Shown in pieces: positions 1 to 10,631 of a DNA stretch of 29,115 bases (positions within the stretch are counted from its first letter, which is position 1; every line of letters begins with the position of its first letter). Source of the DNA: Hymenoscyphus infarciens (lineage: Eukaryota > Ascomycota > Leotiomycetes > Helotiales > Helotiaceae). Both the position numbers and the translations under genes were made by a program. The notes beneath the pieces are model-generated. The model made no database searches, was not told the origin of the DNA, and saw only the letters and a program-made list of their open reading frames with translations. The stretch covers positions 1-29,115 of the forward strand of contig LLCB01000496.1 in the NCBI GenBank assembly GCA_001414345.1. Reading direction: 5' to 3'.

Positions 1-270
1 TATTCTAGGTAGTATATTAACTTAGATTAGTATTCTAAGTAGTATATCTACTTAGATTAGTATTATAAGTAGTATATCTACTTAAAATCGTATTCTAAGT
101 AGTATATTTATTTAGACTAGTCTTCTAGGTAGTATATCTACTTAGATTCGTATTCTAAGTAGTATATCTACTTAGATTTATATTCTTAAGAATATATCTA
201 ATTAAAGTAGTATTATAAATTTTATATTAACTTAGATTTATATTTTAACTAGTATACTTAATTATACTAG
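1..270. repeat. Satellite array A, 30-bp unit, about nine copies
   Basis: Nine consecutive 30-bp units begin at 1, 31, 61, 91, 121, 151, 181, 211 and 241; the first is at the window edge, so the array probably continues to the left. Most units start TATTCTA and contain AAGTAG-TATAT-CTACTT, a near-palindrome with 6-bp perfect arms (8 bp in the best copies, CTAAGTAG and CTACTTAG). The last three units are the most diverged, so the array decays rightward. There is no CA or TG in it. The scaffold AAGTA-N7-TACTT is also found in the arrays at 15376-18912 and 27505-29115. There are no unique spacers, so this is not a CRISPR array. Confidence 0.9.
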
Positions 271-769
271 TCTATCTTTCTATTTTTAGTTAGTTATTTT
301 CTAGTATAATAATAGAAGTTAAAGTGATTTAACTATAATAAGTTCTATTATAAAGGTTTAGATCTTATTATATCCTATTTACTACTTATAATATAGCTTA
401 ACTAAGCTTATAAAGAATAGTAAAATATATACTAGAGATAGTTTATTATATATAAATAGAGATCTATATATTAAGAAAGCTTTATTTTAGATATAATATA
501 CTTTACTTTAATAGTACTACTAGAAATATATTTATTATATATAAATAGAGGTTTATTTATAAAGAAAGTCTTATTTAAGATAAAATATACTTTATTTTAG
601 TAGTACTACTACTATAATATAGAATATTACTACTTAAAATACTTATATTAGTCTTTAATTTATATATTATATAAAGCTAAGATTTTAGTTTAATTATAGT
701 ACTATTAATATCTAAACTTAAAAAGTAGAGAATATATCTTCTAGCTTTTAAAGTACTTCTAGAGCCTTC
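271..769. other. AT-rich gene-free stretch with an 89-bp tandem duplication
   Basis: I see no readable frame here. The only internal structure is the duplicated segment at 442-610. CA/TG is almost absent (one TG near 324). Confidence 0.6.
442..610. repeat. Tandem duplication, 89-bp offset, two copies
   Basis: Copy one (442-530) and copy two (531-610) both start TTTATTATATATAAATAGAG and both end near TAGTACTACT. They differ at scattered positions, including small indels in the middle. The origin is unknown. Confidence 0.8.
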
Positions 770-975
770 TTCTTAGCGTAGTACGTAGTCTTTATAAGCT
801 ATAAGCGTCTTTTAGAGTACGCTACGTATACGTTAGGTGACTAAGTAGCTACCCCTAGTTCTACGGCGAGTCCTCTAACAGGGGTTCTAGCCTTGTTATA
901 CCTTGTCCGCGACTTACGACGTGGCCTAACAAAGCTTCTAGAGGGCTATAGGACATATGCTAGAGGTGATAGAAT
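770..975. other. GC-richer island that kept CA/TG; possible LTR remnant
   Basis: This is the most GC-rich stretch of the window and has about ten CA/TG dinucleotides within roughly 140 bp (for example at 888-932 and 953-969), against about one in the preceding 770 bp. It contains several CG-rich short words (GTACGTAG, TACGCTACGTATACG, CCGCGACTTACGACG). On the plus strand a segment ends CCTAACA at 931, which read on the minus strand begins TGTTAGG, the usual form of an LTR-retrotransposon terminus. I could not find the matching other end or a second copy, so the LTR reading is tentative. It could also be a younger insertion or simply sequence that escaped RIP. Confidence 0.4.
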
Positions 976-1118
976 ACTATTATAGTAATTTAGTAGAAAC
1001 GTTATAGCTTAAGCTAATATAATAATACCTAAAGTATAAACTTCCTTTTTATTCTTATAGAAAATTTCTAATTATACTAGTAAAGAAAGAGCTTATATAT
1101 AATTATATATAATTATAT

Positions 1119-1348
1119 ACTAAGTTAAGAAAAGTATATTATCTTACCTTCTTTCTAGTTAGAACTAATAGTAAAATCTAATAAGCTATCTAATAAGGTT
1201 ATTATAGGTATTACTTCTTCCTTAGAGGTAATAGTAGCTCTAGTATAGCTTTATCTTTCTCTACGTTCTTTATAACCCTACTCTTATATTTTAAACTATA
1301 ATATAAATACTCCTCTTAATTTCTTTATTATTCTCTTACTTAATTATA
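1119..1348 (-). pseudogene. Short fossil reading frame, minus strand, unknown product
   Basis: On the minus strand one frame reads as plausible protein with TAA/TAG at only a few codons, including a run of 31 codons without a stop (1158-1250; bounding stops at 1251-1253 and 1155-1157). Residues read ATITSKEEVIP then LLDSLLDFTISSN, with a basic stretch (KERRER) before them. No ATG is preserved and both ends are uncertain; the higher-coordinate side runs into the duplicated segment at 1364-1641. I do not recognise the family. It is the only minus-strand tract in the left 11 kb, so it may belong to a different element from the plus-strand fossil that follows. Confidence 0.4.
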
Positions 1349-1363
1349 ATTATAATATCTTAG

Positions 1364-1641
1364 TTAATTATAGCTTTACTTATCTTTAAAGCTTTAAGAT
1401 ACTCTAGTAAATATAGTAGATAAGATAGAGCTATCTAAACCTTACTCCTTCTAATCTTAATATCTTAATCTATTACTATTAACTTCTATTATAGTCTTAT
1501 CTCTATTATAATTATAACCTTTTAATTAATTATAGCTTTATACTAGAAGCCTGTCTTTAAAGTCTTAAGATACTCTAATAGACATAATAGATAAGATAGA
1601 GCTATTTAAACCTTACTCCTCTTAATCTTAATATCTTAATT
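1364..1641. repeat. Direct duplication of about 106-116 bp, 162-bp offset
   Basis: The segment 1364-1469 is repeated at 1526-1641. Shared landmarks are TTAATTATAGCTTTA at the start, TAAGATACTCTA in the middle, GATAAGATAGAGCTAT, and CTTAATATCTTAAT at the end. The second copy has an extra piece near 1541-1550 (TACTAGAAGC). About 56 bp separates the copies. Both lie at the upstream side of the minus-strand fossil at 1119-1348, so this may be an internal repeat of that element. Confidence 0.8.
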
Positions 1642-1712
1642 TAGTAGTACTATCTCTAAACCTCTCTTTTATAAGCCCTTCTTAATTACTACCTTATATT
1701 AAAAGCTTATAA

Positions 1713-4700
1713 ACCTCGAACTCTTATAGTATAATAGACCTTATTAATAAGGACTTAAGAGTAGAAAGCTTATTTAGATTCTAAAAGTAGCTTTAATCTA
1801 TAAGTTTATACTTACTTAAATTATAATTAGAGTTAGAAGTAGTTTACTTATATTATAAAGAACGTATAGTAGTTATATTACTTATAGATATATCTCTTAC
1901 TCTATTACTTATAGCTATAGCTCCTCTAACCTATAAAACCTAGAGTATAATTTATACCTTATATAGAAGAATAGATATTAAACTAATTAAACCTAATACT
2001 AAGAAACCTATATAAGAGAAAGCTTATCTTAATAAAAACTAGGTCTATAGTATTAAAGATACTATAAATCTACTTAATAAATATCTTAAGTAAAATACTT
2101 TACTTAAAAGTATATAAGAAAAACTCTTTACTAACATCTCTAGTATTCTCTTTTAGTTAGCTTATTAGAAATCTAAAGCTTATATATAACTATTATATAT
2201 AAGCTTAAGAAATAAACCTACGTTGTTTTTATACTTATAAGAGGAGGGCTAGGGAACTAAAATAGTACTTTATCTAAGTAAAGTTAAAGACTTATAGTAG
2301 TACCTTTAGAAGGAACTTAACTTAAACCTATATCTTAAGACTACCTACTCTAAGGCTATTAACTATCTTCTTAAGCCTTTTATAGAACGTGTTAGTAGTA
2401 CTAAATTATATTATAAGCTAGTTAATTCTAAAGAATATATTAAAATTAAATTCCTTAATTTTAGTATATAGAAATAGTATAATAAGTTATATAATACTAG
2501 TTATACTTAACTCTTCTTAGTTTCCTCTATAGTGTTTACTATTAAGGTCTATAATATTCTAAAATATAATATTAGTCTTATATTCTAGTATAAACTCTTT
2601 ACTTAAAAGGAATTAGAAGTTTTAGAGTATAATAATTATAAAGAATATATTAAACTCGTTTATAAACTCTTTTTTATTCTTCTTATTATTAAGAGGAAAA
2701 ATAATAAATCTATAACTAATACTAGAACTAAGGCTAGAAAGGGTACTTACTTAGTTATAATAGTATTAGGCCTCTTTTTATATAATACTATTAAAGTCTT
2801 AGATATATTTAAATTAGGTAATATTAACTCTAACGTCTATCTTTATATAATTACCTTTAATAATACGTTTACCTATATATATTACTACTTTTATAAAGTT
2901 ATAGAGTTAGATAGTAAACTTATTTAGGAGTACTTTATAGACGCTATTAATAGTTAAGTAACTAGTAAAACTAATAAAATAATAATAGTATTTATTAATA
3001 TTCTTACGTAGGCTTTAAAGGATTTCCTTCCTAGAATTAAGATATAAATCTAAATAATTATTAAAGAAAGAGATATTAGAAGACTAGAGAAGTCTATTAA
3101 ACTTAAGAAGTTTAGTAGAGATAATAAGGTTAATAAAGATAATAGGTCTAATATAAATAATAAGATAAAAGGAAGTAAGTATATAAAATTAAAGTCTAAG
3201 CCTAAACTAGCTAAAAAGTCCTAATATATAATAGAAAAGTCTTAAGAGCTACTAGTTAAGAAGTCTATACTTTAAAAGTCTATACTCTAAAAGTCTATAC
3301 CTTAAAAGTCTATACTTAATAGTATAGCTACTTCTATTCTAGATTAACCTATTAGAGAGTATATTCTCTAAAATTACTAATTTTTCCTTTTATTTAACTT
3401 TCTTTTATATTATCTCTAGTATTAAGCTTTCTTTATAATACTAAAATCTTAGCTTATCTCTCTTTCTTATTTCTAGTGTTTAGGAGTTCTTATAATACTA
3501 AAGTAGTTTTTTTTCTTCTTATTCTATTAATAACTATAGTAGTATTAAAGGGTTTTTCTTTCCTCTTTAGTAGGGTTAAGAACTACCTATAAGCTATTAA
3601 TAGGGTTTTTCCTCTTTTTATTATATATAAAAGTATTTAAGTATATAAATATATACTAACTTTAGTACTATTATTAATTAAAACTTATAAATCTCTAGCT
3701 TTCTTTAGTTACCTTTTTAAGATTTTATAGATTTAACTTTAACCTAAGGTATTAAAAGCTAAATTCTCTTCTATAAAACCCTTAAACTTCTTAAAGAATA
3801 GACTAATTTATTATAGCTAGGTCTAAGAATCCTTACTTATAGAAAGTGTTATATAGCTCTTAAGTATCTATTTTATATATCTAGTTTATATCCTTCTACT
3901 ACTTTTTATAAACCTTAAAACTATTTTAAGTATATTAAAGCTATCTTATAAATATCTTATATACTTATAAACCTCTAACTACTTCTAATATCTTATACTT
4001 TTTAAAGATCTTTTATAGTTTCTAGAAATACTTTAGCTATAATTAGTAATTCTTAAAGAGGTATATATACTTATATTTTTATCTTAAAATTACTCCTCTT
4101 AAACTATCCTAAGTCTACTCTTTTTAAAATTATTAAATTTATCTTTAAATAGTAAAGCTAAAAGTATTTAAAATTAAATCTAAATACTTAGATTAGCGCT
4201 TAGAGTATAATATTTACTAAAAGATTAAGACTATATATACTTAGTTAACTAGATATTTTAATTTTATTTAACTATATAACTATAATTTTAAAATATAATA
4301 TAACGTTCCTTATATTATATAAAACCCTTGATTATCTTTATACTCTTATATACTAATAAGTCTATACCTATAACTCTATACTCTTATAAAATACTTATAA
4401 AGTAGAACTTTAAATATAAAATATAAAAAAACCTCTCTACTTAATTACTAAATTTAACTATATACTTTAGTTCTCTTTCTTAACCTTTATAATAATAGTC
4501 TTGTCTCTCTTAGTATAATAGAGTCTCTTAGTCTAGTAATACTAATAGTTTCTCTTTAATATTTAAATAATAATATTAGAGTTTTCTTTTAAGAACTAAT
4601 AGTACTTATACTTTAGACTAGTAATATAGTCTTAGATATAAGGTTAGCTAGTATCTTAAATATATAAGAAATTACTTAAATTAATTACTTTAATCTCCTT

Positions 4701-7700
4701 TATAGCTTTACTATTTATAACTTCTTAAAAAACCTTTATCTAGATTATATAAGCTAACAAGTATAAAAGCACCTTACTTTTATAAAACTTACTACTTATA
4801 AAGCTTTAGTCTCTTATTACTCCTTCTTAGTTATCTCTTATAGTTATACTTTAGTGTCTATATTATTCTTATTAGCTTTTTTCTTATTATAGAGGTTAGT
4901 ATTAGCTTTAAATTTAACTATTTAAGTACGAAGTTCTAAGCTTTATTAGACTTAATTAGTATAGTTACTCTTAGCCTTAATTATAGACTTTTATATATAA
5001 TAGAGGAAATAGTATATTAGAATACTAAAGAATCGGTTATTAATAGTAAAGAGATAATAGGGCTTATTAAAGGCTTTCTTATTAATAATAGTATTAAAGT
5101 TAGTATTAGAGTTAGTAGCTTTAGCTATATTAAAAGAGAGAGCTTTCTTATTAGTATTTATTAAGAAGGTTCTTATACTATAAAATTAATTAATTAGTAT
5201 AAACATAGGTATAAAGTGCTTAAGGTTATTATTAAAAGAACTTACTTAATAGTAGTTATAAACTAGGTTTATAACTAGGCTAGCTTATTAAAGAAGTATA
5301 AGTAGAGATAAAGAGTAAAGAGAAAGCTTAAGCTGCTTTCTATAACACTTATAATATTCTTAGAGAACTATTACTAGTAGATTAAGGAGAAAATAAGAGT
5401 ATAGGTATAGTTATAAAGGTAAGTTATTAAAAATAAAGATAAAGTTATTATAAAGTAAGTAAATCTCTTTATATATAACTAATATTAGTTACTTATACTT
5501 ACTCTAGCTACTTAATAAAGTTAAACTCTTTCTTAAACTCTTTAGAAGATATTTCCTAGTAGGATTTATTTAAAAGTAGAAGAGATATAAGAGAATTAGA
5601 ACTATTATATTAGACCTAAGAGAGTACCTTCTTTAAATACTTAAAATAGAAGCTTAGATCTAGTATAAGATCTTATAATAGATACTTTTTATTTAATATT
5701 TAAAGTACTTCTTCCTTTTCTAGACTAGATAAATAGTCGAAGTCCTAGTATATTTTTTCTAGCTATAGTTTTCTTAGCTAATATAAAAGTAATAGTAAAA
5801 TTAAACGTTCTTTCTATTAATAAGATAAGTTATTAATTAGCTTTTCTTACTATTAGCTTAATAAGCTATTAAAGTCTTAATATACTTTTTCTCTTTAAAT
5901 AATTATATAACTATTCTATTTAGAATTAAGCTATAAGTTTATTAATTTATCCTACTTAATTCTATCCTCTACTATATAGAAGAACCCTTCGCTTTTTAGA
6001 GCTTAGCTTTTAGCTTAAATAAAATTGTTAATCTTATTCTAGTAAAGGTATATAAATACCTAGTATAGATATAATAAAGTAGATTATCTAACTTATAGCT
6101 CCTTATATAACTTCTTAATCTTCCTTCTATTATATCTTTATCTCTTCTTAATAATATTATACTAGTATATATATATAATAATTATATATTAAATTTAAGA
6201 AGGTAGCTAATATTAAGCTCTTTAGTATATCTTAGTCTAGTTAAATCTATTAATTACTAGGTATTATTTCTTAATAACTTATATTTCTTAGATCTATCTT
6301 ATAAAGCCTTATATATATTATTACCTAGCTTTCTTTTTATAGTCTTCTATCTAGCTTTAAACTCTAACTAATAGGCTAGCGTCTATTTATACTACTAATA
6401 CTAATTTATTAAGACTTATAATAGATAGAGTAATTATAGTTAATAGCTTTAAAGTATATTTAAAGAACTATAGAGGTATAGAAAAGTTTTATAAAGGTTA
6501 AAATATTTATATATAAGAGTATAAAGTAGTCTAAAATTAGTACTCTTAGTAAACCTCTTATATATACTTAAAAGCCTAGAACTAGGATAATCTTATCTCT
6601 AAATAACCTACTCTAAAGAGGCTTACTCTCTCTCTAGAATCTTTATAGGTTTATAAACCTATAGAGAACCTAGAGATAAAAAGGTATATATAATTAAGAC
6701 TCTATTTTATAGAATTTATAATCTTAGCTTTAGATATTAAGTAGATATATCTATTAAAAGTATAAATATTCTTATTTTTAAAACTATATTTATTTAATCT
6801 AGGTTTATTAAAGTAGTTTAAGGCTATATACTTTATTCTATTCTACTTTAAAGACTATTTATATCTTATAAAAATAGAGCTATTTTAAGAATAAAGTATA
6901 TAATTATTAATACTTTAGGTATTAGAACTTAACTAGTTTTTATATCTTAAATCTCTCTATTATATATTTATTACTTTTTCTCTCTTTTATACTCTTCTCC
7001 TACTTTACTTACTAAGTATAGCTATATAGTTAGAGTATTAGTATACTTTTCTTATAAGAGGTATTAGCTAGTAGAAGTCTTAGAGAAGAAAGAGATAGAT
7101 AAGTATTTTTACTTCTCTAGTATTCTAACTAAACTCTAATACTATAATCTTTTATATTACCTATTATTTAACTACTTACTTACCTAATTTCTATTAAAGC
7201 TCTTACCTCTATAATAAGAGTTTATAGCTATAAATATAAACTATTTCTTCTACTTAACCTTTATAAATAAAACAGATTAAACTATACTTAATATAAACTA
7301 CTACTTTTCTAAAGTCGAATATATACGTTCTTAGCTAAGTATATATAACTATAGTCTTTTTAAAGAGGTTAAGTAATAGGTTTAAGTAGTAGTAAATAAA
7401 TTAAATAAAGAGTTAGAAGAAATTTAAGTATAGAATAGAACGTTTAATTTAGATAATATTTTTAGAGAAACACTTAATCTAGATAAGCTCTTTTAAGAAG
7501 TAAGAAGAGAGATATTAGCTTATTAGGTATTAAGAACTTAATATATAACTAGCTAAGGTTTATTCTAAGTAGAGATAGCTAAGTAAATCTTAGAGATCTA
7601 TAAAAGAGTTAATAACTAAATAAAGAATCTAGAAGATCTAATATCTAGAGGGTAAGGTGTTAGATAAATAGCCTACTATTACTACCTTCTAACTATAAAA

Positions 7701-7990
7701 GAGAAAGATAAATTAAAAATAAGAGCTTTATAAGAAAGTATATACTAGTTAGAAATCTTTTATAATCTACTATCTTACTAAGAAGATATAATAAATAGTT
7801 AAGGAATAAGAGAATATACTTATAAAGTTATACTTTGATAAGAATAAGAGCTTTCTTAATATATAAAAGTAATTATAAAAGCGAAATCTAAATATTTTAA
7901 TATTATAGGTTTAATATTTAATACTTCTAACTTTAAATAACTATACTTATTATTTATTATAATAATAATAGCTAATTTATTTATAGATAG
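1713..7990 (+). pseudogene. RIP-degraded giant reading frame (about 2,090 codons), unknown family
   Basis: One plus-strand frame (codons starting at positions divisible by 3) reads as protein-like sequence from about 1713 to 7990. Stops are TAA or TAG, the RIP products of CAA, CAG or TGG, plus two TGA (4329, 7836), which fit CGA to TGA. Long stop-free runs include 1827-1940 (38 codons) and 2607-2924 (106 codons). The order is: hydrophobic segment 1860-1935; K/N-rich region 2100-3240 with SLRNKPTLFLYL and TRTKARKGTY; an in-frame 15-bp repeat at 3261-3320; leucine-rich stretches 3400-5250 (KAFLL near 5069); KEXAYSLSRIF near 6620; GIRT near 6920; and a Q/E/K-rich probable coiled coil 7360-7860 (NLDNIFRETLNLDKLF, EIAKXILEIYKRVNN). 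Between 3721 and 4149 a second frame is equally readable. No polymerase, integrase or helicase motif was recognised. Start and end are approximate because ATG codons have been lost. Confidence 0.6.
3261..3320 (+). repeat. In-frame 15-bp minisatellite, four copies
   Basis: AAGTCTATACTTTAA and close variants occur four times at exactly 15-bp spacing (3261, 3276, 3291, 3306). In the surrounding fossil frame each unit reads K-S-I-(L/P)-stop, so the ancestral protein probably carried a five-residue repeat ending in Gln. The 15-bp period, a multiple of three, supports the coding interpretation. Confidence 0.8.
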
Positions 7991-8616
7991 AGAAACTTAG
8001 CTACTTTAGGTATAATATAGTATTTATAATTATAAATAGAGATAATATAGAATTAGCTAAGTAGTCTAGGTTTAGAGGTACTAAGAATAGAGTAACGTTT
8101 CTTAAACTCTATAAGTATAAATAACTTAGATTTAACGCTTTTAATATATAGTCTAAGACTTCTAACTTACTAATCCCTTTATTTAAGCCTAGGCTAGATA
8201 GGGTAAGGAATTTAATAATTAAGTAATATAGTATATAAGAGCTTTCTAGTAAGGCTACGCTATCTATATAGCTTAATATATACTTCTTAATTTAAGTTAA
8301 TTAATACTCCTAGTCTATAAGTAGTAGTATACTAGCTAGGTATAAAAGAATATTAGCTAAAATATTTATAAGCTATAAAGGTATTAGAGGTAGTAGTAAT
8401 AGTAGACTAAGAAATAAAATACTAAATAAGAAGGATTAGGAATAGTAGTTTATATAGTAGAAAATCAAGCTAGTTTATAGTTCTAGTCTAGATTAATATA
8501 CTATTAGAGATAAATATAACTTAAGAAATATAGTAGATAAGAGTATTTATTAAAAAATCTATAATAGGTTGTTTTATAACCTATCTCTTATATATTTTAA
8601 AAGAATTATTAGCTAG
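7981..8616 (+). pseudogene. Continuation of the long fossil in frame +1
   Basis: Near 7900-7980 the readable plus-strand frame changes by one (codons starting at 3n+1), consistent with a small indel or a decayed intron. The new frame reads YFRYN, then SRFRGTKNRVTFLKLYKYK, LLIPLFKPRLDRVRNLIIK near 8170-8225, and a serine/arginine-rich run without stops at 8314-8436 (41 codons) containing LARYKRILAKIFISYKG. It continues into the first copy of the duplication that begins at 8463. The basic, serine-rich character would fit a nucleic-acid-binding tail, but that is inference. Family not recognised. Confidence 0.5.
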
Positions 8617-8755
8617 AATTAAGCTAGTTTATAGTTCTAATTTAGATTAGTATACTATTTATAATAAATATAACCTAAGAAACGTAGGTATTAGTTAAAA
8701 AATCTATAATAAGCTATTTTATAATATATATTTTAAAACTATTATTAGCTAAGAT
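8463..8755. repeat. Tandem duplication, 154-bp offset, two copies
   Basis: Copy one begins AATCAAGCTAGTTTATAG at 8463 and copy two AATTAAGCTAGTTTATAG at 8617. Both continue through TATACTATT, AATATAAC, AAAAAATCTATAATA and TTATTAGCTA. Copy two is shorter by several bases in the middle. The offset is not a multiple of three, so the readable frame switches between copies. The C (8466) of copy one against T in copy two is a CA/TA difference of the RIP type. Confidence 0.85.
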
Positions 8756-8912
8756 AGAGTAGATATTATAACCTTAAATAAATCCTATTTATATACTATT
8801 ATTAGAAGAATTACTAAGGAATTATTAAATAAAAAACTAAAAACTTTTATAATAATACTATTTATAAGAGAATTAAGAAGTAAGAGAGAAAATTTTAAAG
8901 AAGTTTTTATTT
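8617..8912 (+). pseudogene. Fossil coding segment, third plus frame
   Basis: From the second copy of the duplication the readable frame is that of codons starting at 3n+2. After one TAA following TIIS near 8750 the frame is free of stops for about 50 codons, to about 8912. It reads DRVDIITLNKSYLYTIIRR, then KELLNKKLKTF and IRELRSKRENFKEVFI. The segment is strongly basic and helical in character. It is probably part of the same ancestral gene as the preceding fossils. After 8912 the frame is again unclear. Confidence 0.5.
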
Positions 8913-9060
8913 AAAATATATATTTAAAAACATTAAACTAACTAAACTTATTTAAATAAAATAAAAAGCTATAATTAGAGAAAGCCTATTTAAAGACTAA
9001 ACTAGAGTAATAAATAAGAAGCTTTAATTTAGAAAGTAGAATAATAAAGTTTTTTAAGTT

Positions 9061-10600
9061 TTAAATATAAAAATAAAATATCTTATAAAATATCTTATAA
9101 AATTCTTACTTAATAACCTACTTATAAGTAATTCCTATAGTATATAAATACTAGCTTAAGACTAGGTATAGGTAAGGTTAGAGAAGTAGTAGAAGAGTTA
9201 CTTAAGAATATATTAAATAAGAATTTAGCTTTTAATAAATACTTATACTCTTCTTATATTTACTTATAATAGTACTAATATAGATTTATTATATAATTCT
9301 CTATATAGATAAAAACAGGCTCTTAAATTAATATAACTCTAGGTTTATTCTATTATTTAAAAGAAATTTAGAGCCTAAGTCTATATAATTAAGGTTATAT
9401 ACTTAGTAGATATAAAACTTCTTAATATAGTAGTATAGTATACTAGTTAGAATTCTACTAGTAGGCTACTAAGTAGGTGTCCTCTAGTAGAATAGACTAT
9501 TTTATACTTTTAAGAATAAATAATAATAAAATTAAATTAAATATAACTTTATTATCTTATTAATTAGCTATTAAAGTCTTATTTTAAAGTTTTAAGATAT
9601 TTTTCTAAACTATTTACTATTATTTTATTAGACTATAGTAAGGAATAAATAAAGAAGTTTTTCTATCTTAGTAGAGAGTATTATTATTAATTACTTTATT
9701 ACTTATTTATAATTATATAATAGGTATAATAGTTACTAAAAAAAGGCTAGAAATATAGTCTAATCCTACCTAGTATAATATAAATCTTATTAAATTCTAT
9801 ATATACTTATAGAATAGGAAACTAGAAATTTAATAATTTATATACTATTATTATAAGCTATACTAATATTAGAGATTTAAGAGTAAAAGAAACTCTCTAA
9901 GACTTATATAGAGAAGGGCTACTTCTATAATTAAGCTCTTCTTATAACGCCTAGGTATAACTTCGATTTATTAGATAGTAGAAGCCTAGGTAAGATAACT
10001 ATACTTTAGAAGGTATATATAGTAAAGTTTAAGAGGTTAGAGTAGAAGTAGAAATTAAAAACCTTATAGCTAAAAGTAAGAGTTATAATAGTCTATAATA
10101 GGCTAGGTGTTTTTTAAGTAATAGCTAATAAATTAAATAAATTAAATTACCTTTTTATATAAGTATAAGTAGCTAGAGCTAGTAAGTAAAAGACTTTAGC
10201 TAGATATATTATTTAAATACCTCTATACTTTTTTATACTTAGAATAAAAGAAGAAAAAGATAAGATAAGATATTAATAGATATTTTAAGCTATTTAAAAT
10301 TATATTAAATCTTAGTTAAAAGAATATATAAGAAACCCTTTTAAAGATTCTTATTAAGAGTATCTCTATTAAAAATTACTATTAGTCTTTTTTAAGATAG
10401 TATATATAAATAAGTAAAATATTTAAAGACTACTTCTAGATAACTAAAAGAGTACTATTCTAAAATCTATAAGAAAATAAGTATTAAAGATTACTCTAAG
10501 TCTTTTTAAAAGAAGGTTTAAAAGAAAAAAAGCTTCTACTTATAAATATAGCTTATTATACTCTTATAATACCTCTAAAAGTAAGAAAGTAGAGTATTAT
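9061..10600 (+). pseudogene. Fossil reading frame about 510 codons, unknown product
   Basis: Codons starting at 3n+1 read as protein-like sequence across 9061-10600 with TAA/TAG only. Stop-free lines include 9061-9120 (KYLIKYLIKFLLNNL), 9241-9300 (TYTLLIFTYNSTNIDLLYNS), 9841-9897 (TNIRDLRVKETL) and a segment near 10036-10090 (EVRVEVEIKNLIAKSKSYNS). The tail is lysine-rich: YLKTTSR near 10420, then KEYYSKIYKKISIKDYSKSF. The T-F-T-Y-N-S-T-N string could be a degraded RNase H-like D/N-S-T motif, but the neighbouring residues of copia or gypsy RNase H are not evident, so I do not claim it. The next fossil frame starts at 10632 in a different phase and may be the same gene after an indel. Confidence 0.5.
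9452..9493. other. 10-bp inverted repeat with 22-nt loop
   Basis: ATTCTACTAG (9452-9461) is matched by its exact reverse complement CTAGTAGAAT (9484-9493). The loop holds one of the few surviving TG dinucleotides (GGTGTCC). It lies inside a fossil frame, so it may be coincidental. Confidence 0.6.
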
Positions 10601-10631
10601 TCTAAGAATAAAGAAATTAACTAAATTAAAC

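Noticed and set aside
925..931. Complete LTR retrotransposon with the island at 770-975 as 5-prime LTR and the fossils to 11260 as its body
   Set aside because: CCTAACA fits an LTR end, but I found no second copy of the island near 11.3 kb, no primer-binding site and no polymerase motif, so the claim is not supported.
7365..7860. Known coiled-coil or STAND-type domain for the Q/E/K-rich segment
   Set aside because: The heptad-like pattern is general; no P-loop, death-fold or other diagnostic motif is visible.
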